Shown here: one piece after another, positions 1 through 5,170 of the stretch | Position numbering within the stretch: the stretch's first letter is position 1 | How the letters are laid out: each line of letters opens with the position of its first letter | Assembly (NCBI GenBank): GCA_900766135.1 | Contig: CAAFUF010000037.1 | Coordinates: 1 to 7,356, forward strand | DNA: 7,356 nt | From: Paenibacillaceae bacterium | Lineage (GTDB): Bacteria; Bacillota; Bacilli; Paenibacillales; Paenibacillaceae | Direction: 5' to 3' | Position numbers and translations under genes: made by a program | Notes under the pieces: generated by a model | The model's database searches: none | What the model was told of the DNA's origin: nothing | Seen by the model: only the letters and a program-made list of their open reading frames with translations

Positions 1-193
1 CATAGTATCAGCTCTCCTTTGCTATGTAGCTCTGAAATGGTTGGTTTACACTCCCATTTTAACCTACGAGATGTAGCAATATGGAGGGCTGTCTTTTGTT
101 TACGTTCATCTTAGCTAGCGGGATGTGAGCAAGGTACAGTTGGAACTTAACGAAGCTACTCTAGAGAAAGCAGCAAACGTTTGGGCCGGCAGG
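1..193. other. Intergenic stretch, no gene recognised
   Basis: No reading frame here has a ribosome binding site, family motif or sensible composition. The sequence is AT-leaning. It contains a short direct repeat (ATGTAGC at 24-30 and again at 70-76) and CATAG/CTATG arms at 1-5 and 22-26. It could be the remnant of an element whose body lies to the left, but I recognise no end. Confidence 0.4.
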
Positions 194-382
194 GAAAATA
201 ACTGCAGAAGTGCAGCTGTTTTCGCCGCTTCCCGGTTTTTTCCGGAAATAGCTGCAAGAATGCAGTTATTCCCAAGGGAAAGGCCGATTTTCTCAAAATC
301 ACAGAAAATAACTGCATCTACGCAGCTATTTCGCCGTTTCAATGAGGAGGTGAGAAAATAACAGCATCTACGCAGTTATTTC
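194..382. repeat. Cluster of four 29-30 bp palindromic repeats
   Basis: Four imperfect copies lie at 194-223, 244-272, 304-332 and 354-382. Each begins with (G)GAAAATA and ends with its complement TATTTC. The inner arms are AACTGC and GCAGTT/GCAGCT around a 4-6 nt centre, so each copy can form a hairpin on either strand. Start-to-start distances are 50, 60 and 50 bp, and the spacers (20, 31 and 21 nt) are unrelated to one another. The copies do not all share a reading frame (offsets of 50, 110 and 160 nt), which argues that the short frames across them are not protein-coding. Copies 3 and 4 share the centre ATCTACGCAG. I believe similar short palindromes are abundant between genes in Paenibacillus, but this is from memory. 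Confidence 0.85.
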
Positions 383-613
383 GATGATGTCGTGCAATTC
401 AGTTCATGCTTGGATAGGGAGGCGGGGAAAAGAACGGTTAGAGTTAATGCGACGCTAGTGCTTAGACATGAAATAGCGCATCTGGCGTCCGTTAGCCGAG
501 TGCTAGCGCGTTGATGAGGCGGATTATTAACAGCGAGAAGGTGGGATGAAGCAAAGGGGATGAGAAATATAGGGCATGAGGTGGGAGCGCAGCTAGGGGC
601 CACGAGAGCAACG
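383..613. other. Unassigned purine-rich region, possible structured RNA remnant
   Basis: No coding region is supported here. The plus strand is purine-rich and has local pairing potential: CGCTA (453-457) with TAGCG (474-478), GACGC (451-455) with GCGTC (485-489), and CGCTAG (453-458) with CTAGCG (503-508). At 580-592 the sequence GGTGGGAGCGCAG resembles a T-box core (TGGNACCGCG) with two mismatches, and the strong hairpin at 614-652 follows. No plus-strand gene lies downstream to be controlled, so a working T-box leader is unlikely. A decayed leader or chance similarity are both possible. Confidence 0.25.
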
Positions 614-652
614 GAAGGCCCGGCTGAATGCAAGATTCGACGCCGGGCCTTC
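614..652. terminator. Strong GC-rich hairpin, probable (bidirectional) terminator
   Basis: Perfect 11-bp arms GAAGGCCCGGC (614-624) and GCCGGGCCTTC (642-652) enclose a 17-nt loop that can itself pair GAAT (626-629) with ATTC (635-638). The plus-strand exit reads TTCATTG, a weak T-run, and the minus-strand exit has none, so termination would be imperfect. It lies 48 nt past the stop codon of the minus-strand peptide at 700-804 and may end that transcript, or the RNA suspected at 383-613. Confidence 0.55.
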
Positions 653-699
653 TTCATTGAATTGCTTCGTGATGGAAAGACGCCTTTTTGAGTTACCTC

Positions 700-804
700 T
701 TAAAGGCCTTTGGTTTTATCATCGTTATAGGATGCAGTCAAAATCCCGCACAAAAACATAGCCAAAACGATGGCAATAATCCAAAACGTTAAAGAGAATG
801 ACAA
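700..804 (-). CDS. Small single-pass membrane peptide (34 aa)
   Basis: A short frame starts at TTG (804-802) and stops at TAA (702-700). It encodes about 34 residues: Met-Ser-Phe-Ser, a continuous hydrophobic segment (about residues 5-26, FWIIAIVLAMFLCGIL core), then a polar tail, SYNDDKTKGL. A near-perfect Shine-Dalgarno GGAGGTG sits on the minus strand at 818-812, seven nt before the TTG. A TATAAT -10 box lies 33 nt above the start. These three signs together make the gene credible despite its size. The single hydrophobic helix with a charged C-terminal tail suggests an integral membrane peptide, for example a small accessory subunit or regulator. I recognise no family. It stands alone as a monocistronic unit downstream of the glycosidase gene, which runs in the same direction. 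Confidence 0.65.
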   Translation of the reverse strand: MSFSLTFWIIAIVLAMFLCGILTASYNDDKTKGL

Positions 805-837
805 AGCCGAACACCTCCACGTTGAACTCCTTCCCCT

Positions 838-866
838 ATTATACCCGGCAACAGCCTAAAAATAAA
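838..866 (-). promoter_or_regulatory. Sigma-A-like promoter for the 34-aa peptide
   Basis: On the minus strand a consensus TATAAT (843-838) lies 17 nt downstream of TTTATT (866-861), a weak -35. Transcription would start near 831, leaving a leader of about 25 nt that contains the GGAGGTG ribosome binding site. Confidence 0.55.
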
Positions 867-924
867 TCAAAATGTGAAGTATCTCATAGACAAATTGGCA
901 TTAAGCGGAGCGTCGGCTGGCGGC

Positions 925-1992
925 TTATTTAAAAAACAAGAAATGGGTGGGCACCGGACGAAGCGCTCCGTCGGACGGTTTGTTGACGACCCGGCCATTG
1001 ACGACCAGCGAGGATGAGCCTCCGCCGTCCAAATTATAAGCATCCTGTACGCCCATCTTCCACAGCTTGTTCTGCAATTCTTCGAGCGTAGCTCCGGAAC
1101 GGCCTTGTTCGTTGTCGCCGTCGACAACCAGCACAAGCAGCTGATCATCCTTGTAGTTACCGATCACCGTGCGTGGGGCGCGCAGCGGGGAGGTCTTCCA
1201 TTTCGGCGGGATAGGAAGTTTAACGCCGTTTTGCAGCAGAATCGGGACGAACGAGGCACCGAAGTTCGGCTGCAGCTTGTCAAGATTCTCTTTGCTCCGG
1301 AACTTGCCGCCGATCAATTGGCCCGACCGGTTCATTCCGACGAAAAACAAATCCTTATACGTTGGCTCGAACCCGTTAACGTATTGCCCGTTCAGAATCG
1401 TGGTGCTCAAAGGGTAACGTTCCCCGCGGGAATCGGCGAATCCGCCGGCGTTGATGCCGGCGACCGCGCCGTAACGCTGTACTGCTTGCTTGGTTGTTTC
1501 CGCTCCCCCCAGTCGGTCCTTGCCTAATGTCATTTTCATGGCATCCGGCGACTTGAGTCGAATCTTCATGGCATATCCACGGTAAGTACCCGGGTTGATC
1601 TTATACATTTCAATGCGAATCCGGTCGCTTTGAATCGTCTCGAAGGGAGCTCCTAACTTGGACGTGATCCGCCGGTTGTATATGGATTCAGGCCGAGCGG
1701 CCGCGGTTTTGGCCGTTTTGACGATCGAGCTCATCGTCTGGGTTGTTTTCTGATACAACTCCGCCGTTTGCCGGATGGAGGAGATCGTCGTTTTGGCATC
1801 TTTCTCCGCCTTGGTTAATCCTTCCGAAATCGATGCGGTGGTCTGGAACACCTCGGCTTCATGCGTGATGGTGTGGGGAGCCCGGTTCCACTCGATGGCG
1901 GCCCCGCTGATAAAAAGAGCGAGGAGCAAACCGATCAACGGCCCGGTCGTCAGCAGAAAAAAACGGTTGATTTGTTTGACCGGCGTCATCAT
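925..1992 (-). CDS. Membrane-anchored phosphodiester glycosidase (NAGPA/DUF2233-type) protein
   Basis: A 355-residue protein. Residues 1-11 are short and basic, 12-34 form a membrane anchor or uncleaved signal, 45-98 are a helical Thr/Lys/Glu-rich stalk, and about 118-355 match the NAGPA fold. Signature motifs are GINAGGF (179-185), RAPRTVIG (271-278), VVDG (289-292), GRSGATL (297-303), NLDGGGSSSLV (320-330) and RPVPTHFLF (345-353). Members of this family cleave phosphodiester-linked sugars (the mammalian enzyme uncovers mannose-6-phosphate). In bacteria the role is thought to be in cell-wall or exopolysaccharide sugars, and the substrate here cannot be told. The anchor places the catalytic domain outside the cell. 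The ATG overlaps the upstream gene's stop codon in an ATGA arrangement (1992-1989), so the two are translationally coupled; a second in-frame ATG follows directly. No clear terminator follows the TAA. Confidence 0.88.
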   Translation of the reverse strand: MMTPVKQINRFFLLTTGPLIGLLLALFISGAAIEWNRAPHTITHEAEVFQTTASISEGLTKAEKDAKTTISSIRQTAELYQKTTQTMSSIVKTAKTAAARPESIYNRRITSKLGAPFETIQSDRIRIEMYKINPGTYRGYAMKIRLKSPDAMKMTLGKDRLGGAETTKQAVQRYGAVAGINAGGFADSRGERYPLSTTILNGQYVNGFEPTYKDLFFVGMNRSGQLIGGKFRSKENLDKLQPNFGASFVPILLQNGVKLPIPPKWKTSPLRAPRTVIGNYKDDQLLVLVVDGDNEQGRSGATLEELQNKLWKMGVQDAYNLDGGGSSSLVVNGRVVNKPSDGALRPVPTHFLFFK

Positions 1993-2399
1993 TTCAGCAG
2001 GTCCATTTTTTTCTGGAGCGCGGCCAGCTGCTGCTTGACCTCACTCAATTGCGAATACAATTTATTGCTGTTATCCGTTTTTTCGCTGCTGTTGTCCTTC
2101 GTGAATTCGAGCAATTCGTTGAACGCTTCCACCTTGCTTTGCAAATCCTTGACCTCGCCGGACAAAGCGGTTAATTGGGCGGTATAATCCGCCTTCATCT
2201 GCTCGGCTTCGCTTTGCCATTTGGCGTCCAATTGGTCGATCATCGACTGCTTCAAATGATTGCTATACATGTAGGCCGCGGTAACCCCGGCACCGATCAA
2301 TAGGACCCAAATCAATAGAATCATGGCTACGGAAGGCCGCCTTGTCTTCCTGCTGCGACTCGTTTCGGTGACGGTTGCTGGTTCCGTAGAGTAAGGCAT
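1989..2399 (-). CDS. Single-pass membrane protein with coiled-coil domain
   Basis: A 136-residue protein. Residues 1-22 are polar and basic (RSRKTRR at 15-21), 24-45 are a strongly hydrophobic transmembrane helix, and 50-98 and 110-135 are Lys/Glu/Gln/Leu-rich heptad-like helices split by a polar linker (KDNSSEKTDNSN, 101-112). With positive charge before the helix, the N-terminus should be cytoplasmic and the coiled coil external. The start is supported by GAGGTGA seven nt upstream of ATG 2399. It overlaps the glycosidase gene by four bases. Equal topology and coupled translation suggest the two proteins associate through their stalks at the cell surface. I recognise no named family; the role as scaffold or assembly partner is inference. 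Confidence 0.8.
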   Translation of the reverse strand: MPYSTEPATVTETSRSRKTRRPSVAMILLIWVLLIGAGVTAAYMYSNHLKQSMIDQLDAKWQSEAEQMKADYTAQLTALSGEVKDLQSKVEAFNELLEFTKDNSSEKTDNSNKLYSQLSEVKQQLAALQKKMDLLK

Positions 2400-2421
2400 G
2401 GTAAATCACCTCAAAAATTTA

Positions 2422-2450
2422 ATTATAAGTCGTGTTGATGCAGTTCTCAT
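2422..2450 (-). promoter_or_regulatory. Probable promoter of the coiled-coil/glycosidase operon
   Basis: A consensus TATAAT lies on the minus strand at 2427-2422, 22 nt above the ATG at 2399. No good -35 is present at 17 nt; the hexamer at 2450-2445 is ATGAGA. The absence suggests dependence on an activator or another sigma factor. An 8-bp inverted repeat begins at 2451, directly above the -35 position. Confidence 0.45.
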
Positions 2451-2487
2451 TCTATCATGTCGACACTAGGTTCGCAAAAATGATAGA
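2451..2487. promoter_or_regulatory. Inverted repeat, candidate operator
   Basis: Perfect arms TCTATCAT (2451-2458) and ATGATAGA (2480-2487) are separated by 21 nt. The left arm abuts the -35 position of the minus-strand promoter. The 29-bp centre-to-centre spacing of the arms would allow binding of a dimeric regulator across about three helical turns. The function is inferred from position only. Confidence 0.35.
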
Positions 2488-2507
2488 TTCGGCAGGGATT
2501 CGACAAA

Positions 2508-2531
2508 ACCAAACACGGCGCGGGGTTTGGT
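2508..2531. promoter_or_regulatory. Inverted repeat upstream of the aminotransferase-like gene
   Basis: Perfect 7-bp arms ACCAAAC (2508-2514) and GTTTGGT (2525-2531) flank a 10-nt GC-rich centre. It ends five bases above the -35 hexamer of the plus-strand promoter, a usual place for an activator or repressor site. There is no T-run, so it is not a terminator. Confidence 0.35.
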
Positions 2532-2536
2532 CCCCA

Positions 2537-2566
2537 TTGTCTGGAAAATTTGTCCTGAGGTACAAT
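2537..2566 (+). promoter_or_regulatory. Sigma-A-like promoter of the aminotransferase-like operon
   Basis: TTGTCT (2537-2542, 4 of 6 to TTGACA) and TACAAT (2561-2566, 5 of 6 to TATAAT) are separated by 18 nt. Transcription would begin near 2573, giving a leader of about 28 nt with a purine-rich AAAGGAAG (2581-2588) ahead of the GTG start. Confidence 0.5.
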
Positions 2567-2600
2567 CGAATTTACAGGTGAAAGGAAGCGGGGTGTACTT

Positions 2601-3938
2601 GTGGATACGGGTTTGGATTTGCTGAAGCGTCGACTGCCGCCGGCCTTCGCCCAGGAAATCGAAGAAGGGCTGCGGGAAGGCAACCTGATTTCGTTGGCTG
2701 GGCCGCAAGGGAGCGGAAGCAGTATGCGGATGGATGGGGATCACGGCGTAGACGGCGAGGAACAAGACGGGGAGCCGGCAGGTCGCAGCGGGGCTAGCGC
2801 GCTGCTGGATTGGCTGGCTTCGGCATACGAAGAAGCCGAAGGCATTAGCACGGAACCGCAGCAATGGATGCTGGCGGAAAGCGCCGATGGGGCGCTTGAC
2901 CTCCTGCTGCGGGCGCTGGTTCCCGGCGGCGGTACGGTGCTCGTCGAGACGCCGGCCGCGCCGGAGGCGCTGGAACTGATGCGCCGCCGCGGAATCCGTG
3001 CGGTCCCGGTGGCCTGCGACCGGGACGGCATGCTGCCGGACGATCTGCGGCGGAAATGCAAGGCGGCCGGGGGACGGCCGGCTTTGGCGTACGTGACGCC
3101 GCATTTCTCGAATCCGTCCGGCCGGGTGTGGAGCCGGCAGCGCAAGCTGGCGCTGCTGGAGCTCAGCGATCGGTTGGGCGTGCCGATCGCCATTGACGAG
3201 TCGGCGAGTCTGGCCCCGTTCGCCGAAGGGATCCCTGCCGATGACCGAGCGGGGACGGGGAGTAGTATAATGGAGAGGAAGGGCGGGGCAAAGGGTGAGT
3301 TAAAAGAAGAGAACAGCTTTGAGAATCTGGCAGAGGCTGCGTTGTCGGTGGATACGACGTCGCTGCACGCGCTGCGGCAGCAAGCGGGTCTATGGGGGGC
3401 CGAGCTCCTCAGCCTCGGCTCCCTGGAGCGGACGCTGACGCCGCAGCTGCCGCTGGCCTGGCTGCGCGGCGAAGCCAAAACGATGGAACGGCTGCGCCGC
3501 GTTCCATCGCCGGGCAGCTCCAGCGCCGCGGGGGCGGCTGTGGCCGAGCGAGCCGGGCGGCTCCACGCCTGGCTCGCCCAGCCGCCGGGGCGCGGGCGCG
3601 CCGCCGCCGCCGAGGCTGCGGCGGCGTATGCCGCGCGGCGCGCGCTCGCGCTGGAGCTGCTGCAGGCGCCCGCTTGGCGCGGCGCCTGCGCGGAAGACCC
3701 CGGCGGCGGGCTGTACCTTTGGCTGCGCCTGCCCGCCGGGGTCTCCAGCGAAGCGCTGCTGCGCGCTTCGCTGCTGGAAGGCACCGCGTTCCTGCCGGGG
3801 ACGCTGTGCTATGCCAAAGAGCCGGATGATCGCTTCATCCGGCTCACCGTCGCCGCGCACGGACCGGCGCGGCTGCGCGAAGGGCTGGCGCGCATCGCCG
3901 CCGCCCTCGGCGAGTTCACGGCGCGCTCCGCGGACTAA
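2601..3938 (+). CDS. Degenerate PLP-dependent aminotransferase-like protein (class I/II)
   Basis: A 445-residue protein from a GTG start, with AAAGGAAG 12 nt upstream. It follows the fold-type-I aminotransferase plan of the LysN/2-aminoadipate group without the MocR winged-helix domain: entry motif NLISLAG (28-34), ALDLLLRALVPGG (98-110), YVTPHFSNPSG (164-174, NPxG motif), VPIAIDES (194-201) with Asp199, and FIRLTVA (412-418) with the carboxylate-binding Arg414. The block normally reading GSFSKTLAP reads GSLERTLTP (273-281 region), so the Schiff-base lysine is Arg277. The tyrosine usual three residues after Asp199 is Ala202, and the GSQQ phosphate-binding motif is replaced by ESAD (93-96). 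Two extra segments appear: a Gly/Asp/Glu-rich one (36-66) and a charged one (about 214-262). The last 500 bases are extremely GC-rich with Ala/Arg runs (331-350). Transaminase activity is unlikely; a pseudoenzyme or decaying gene is more likely. Confidence 0.8.
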   Translation: MDTGLDLLKRRLPPAFAQEIEEGLREGNLISLAGPQGSGSSMRMDGDHGVDGEEQDGEPAGRSGASALLDWLASAYEEAEGISTEPQQWMLAESADGALDLLLRALVPGGGTVLVETPAAPEALELMRRRGIRAVPVACDRDGMLPDDLRRKCKAAGGRPALAYVTPHFSNPSGRVWSRQRKLALLELSDRLGVPIAIDESASLAPFAEGIPADDRAGTGSSIMERKGGAKGELKEENSFENLAEAALSVDTTSLHALRQQAGLWGAELLSLGSLERTLTPQLPLAWLRGEAKTMERLRRVPSPGSSSAAGAAVAERAGRLHAWLAQPPGRGRAAAAEAAAAYAARRALALELLQAPAWRGACAEDPGGGLYLWLRLPAGVSSEALLRASLLEGTAFLPGTLCYAKEPDDRFIRLTVAAHGPARLREGLARIAAALGEFTARSAD

Positions 3939-3975
3939 TCAAGACCGCTCCAATCGTATCAAGGGAGGTTGAACC

Positions 3976-4116
3976 ATGGAGACGTTGTGGGCAATAGGGA
4001 AATTCGTTCTGTTTATTGCAGGCTTGGGTCTGGCTATCTATGTGTATTTGTTATTCATGAGAGGACTGAATCAAATCCCGAGCCCTAAAGATCAACGGGA
4101 TAAAGATAAGAGCTGA
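3976..4116 (+). CDS. Small single-pass membrane protein (46 aa)
   Basis: The frame runs from ATG 3976 to TGA 4114-4116. An excellent ribosome binding site, AAGGGAGGT (3961-3969), lies six nt before the start. The product has a hydrophobic helix at residues 4-28 (METLWAIGKF, then VLFIAGLGLAIYVYLLF) and a hydrophilic, lysine/aspartate-rich tail that ends KDQRDKDKS. It starts 37 nt after the aminotransferase-like stop codon with no promoter or terminator between, so the two are probably co-transcribed. I recognise no family. It may be a membrane-bound partner of the upstream protein, but this rests on proximity alone. Base composition returns abruptly to normal here after the GC-rich end of the upstream gene. 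Confidence 0.72.
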   Translation: METLWAIGKFVLFIAGLGLAIYVYLLFMRGLNQIPSPKDQRDKDKS

Positions 4117-4181
4117 GTGGGCCAAGGATCAATTCCATGGGTTTAGGATAGACCAGCGCATCGCCCTCATCCCGCCAGTTC

Positions 4182-4940
4182 CTAGAGACGCTCCCCTTCC
4201 CGCTCCGCGGCCGCCGCTACCTGACGCCACCCGTCGACGACGTGGGCGTATTGGCGCAGCCCCTCCGCGCCGGCCGGCGTCAGCGCATAGCGCCCCCGGA
4301 CGACGCGCCGGAACCAGCCGTAGTAGTCGCGCTGCAGGATCGCGGCGGCGCTGCCGACGCCGCTGCGGTCGCGTGCGTCCTTCGGCGACATCTCGCCGCC
4401 GCCCTCCTCGATGGCGAGCGCCACGCGCAGCGCGCGCTCGCGGTAGGCCGTCACCAGCTTGGTTCCGGAGCTGCCGCCAACGTTGTAATCGCCGCTGCGT
4501 TCGTGGAATTCTTGCAGCAGCTTGTCCGCCCGGCGTTTCACCACTTTCGGACCCGGAGTGTACAAAGCTTCGTTCCCCGGCGAGCACAAAATCTCCACGA
4601 AAGCGGGTTTTGTTTTATACCGGGTTACCGCGATCAGTCCCAGCCCCAGCCGGCGGCAAAGCAGCGTGATTTCGCTCCACCGCTGGTTATGCGCCCCTTT
4701 TTTGGCGCGGTTCCGTTCCACGGCCAGATACACCTCGGCGCTCAGGCGCTGGCGTTCCAACCCCTGCAGCAGCAGGGGAAGATTAAACGTCTTTTTCATT
4801 TCCACGATCAGCGGCTCGTCGCTGCCGGGCCGAACGCCGACCAGGTCGCAATGCCGCACCTCGCTTTTGATCACATATCCCCGCTCCTCAAAAAAAGCTT
4901 TTAGCGGAGCGTACAATTCCGTCTCATGCTGTACCGCCAT
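4182..4940 (-). CDS. DUF2161-type putative PD-(D/E)XK phosphodiesterase
   Basis: A 252-residue protein beginning MAVQHETELYAPLKAFF. The start at 4940 is preferred over an ATG 36 nt upstream because AAAAGGGGA lies just ahead of it and the family begins here. Residues 1-130 form the nuclease-like core: Glu27, Asp32 in CDLVGV, then Glu47-Met-Lys49 in LIVEMKK, the D...ExK catalytic pattern, followed by QGLERQRLSAEVYLAV (59-74) and CRRLGLGLIAV (95-105). Residues 133-170 hold conserved KRRADKLLQEF and GDYNVGG motifs. Residues 170-230 resemble a winged helix (ALRVALAIEEG, ILQRDYYGWF, GRYALTPAG). The family is classed as a putative phosphodiesterase of the restriction-endonuclease fold; the substrate is unknown, DNA being the likely one. 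All core residues look intact. It stands alone, divergent from prkA and convergent with the 46-aa peptide gene across a 65-nt gap lacking an obvious terminator. The C-terminal third is markedly GC-rich. Confidence 0.85.
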   Translation of the reverse strand: MAVQHETELYAPLKAFFEERGYVIKSEVRHCDLVGVRPGSDEPLIVEMKKTFNLPLLLQGLERQRLSAEVYLAVERNRAKKGAHNQRWSEITLLCRRLGLGLIAVTRYKTKPAFVEILCSPGNEALYTPGPKVVKRRADKLLQEFHERSGDYNVGGSSGTKLVTAYRERALRVALAIEEGGGEMSPKDARDRSGVGSAAAILQRDYYGWFRRVVRGRYALTPAGAEGLRQYAHVVDGWRQVAAAAEREGERL

Positions 4941-4960
4941 GACGATCCCCTTTTCATTCC

Positions 4961-4982
4961 CATGATCATGATCCAAATTATA
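4961..4982 (-). promoter_or_regulatory. Promoter -10 and palindrome ahead of the DUF2161 gene
   Basis: A TATAAT box lies on the minus strand at 4982-4977. The -35 position (about 5005-5000) reads AAAGTA, a poor match. The expected start site falls on the perfect palindrome CATGATCATG (4961-4970), which overlaps GATCATGATC (4964-4973). A palindrome at +1 could be an operator or may be chance. Confidence 0.45.
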
Positions 4983-5001
4983 TCACAAAGCTCAATTCCT
5001 A

Positions 5002-5035
5002 CTTTTTCCATCCGAATATTTTCGTCGGAAAAAAG
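5002..5035. promoter_or_regulatory. Interrupted inverted repeat in the DUF2161/prkA divergent region
   Basis: Outer arms CTTTTT (5002-5007) and AAAAAG (about 5030-5035) and inner arms TCCGA (5011-5015) and TCGGA (5025-5029) surround a 9-nt AT-rich centre. It covers the -35 region of the DUF2161 promoter and sits about 135 nt above prkA. Between divergent genes a terminator is not expected, so a regulator site is the simpler reading. Confidence 0.35.
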
Positions 5036-5170
5036 GTCAACTTCTCCCTTCCCGGCGCATAGGAATGTAATACACTTTTTATCGTGGAAGCTCCATATTC
5101 TGGTCACGCAAGTTCTAAAGATCGGGGACGCGGGAGAACCCCCAAAGCGGGAGTACAGGAGGTACCTAAC

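Noticed and set aside
125..361. 78-codon plus-strand frame, and the opposite-strand frame at 115-342
   Set aside because: Both are built from the palindromic repeats read through, which stay open because they lack stops. There is no ribosome binding site and no protein family.
194..382. Regularly spaced repeats as a CRISPR array
   Set aside because: Repeats differ from each other, are fully palindromic, and the spacers (20, 31, 21 nt) are too short and uneven. No cas gene is in view.
376..657. 93-codon minus-strand frame
   Set aside because: No Shine-Dalgarno upstream, odd composition, and it runs through the strong hairpin at 614-652.
902..927. Hairpin TAAGC/GCTTA as terminator of the glycosidase operon
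   Set aside because: The stem is only five bases plus a weak inner stem, overlaps the stop codon and has no T-run on the minus strand.
2741..3784. 347-codon frame opposite the aminotransferase-like gene
   Set aside because: Ser/Ala/Arg low-complexity translation with no motifs. It is explained by high GC at third positions of the real gene.
4117..4181. Convergent-gene terminator between the 46-aa gene and the DUF2161 gene
   Set aside because: Only three- to four-base stems can be found; nothing resembles an intrinsic terminator.
5061..5080. Sigma-E-like -10 (AATACACT at 5069-5076) for prkA
   Set aside because: It matches the usual CATACANT well, but no AT-rich -35 is present at the right distance, so the promoter cannot be claimed.
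5084..5170. Upstream ATG at 5084 as the prkA start
   Set aside because: The extra 29 residues do not resemble the family, whose N-terminus matches MDIFERIAAYRAE, and the strong AGGAGGT serves ATG 5171.
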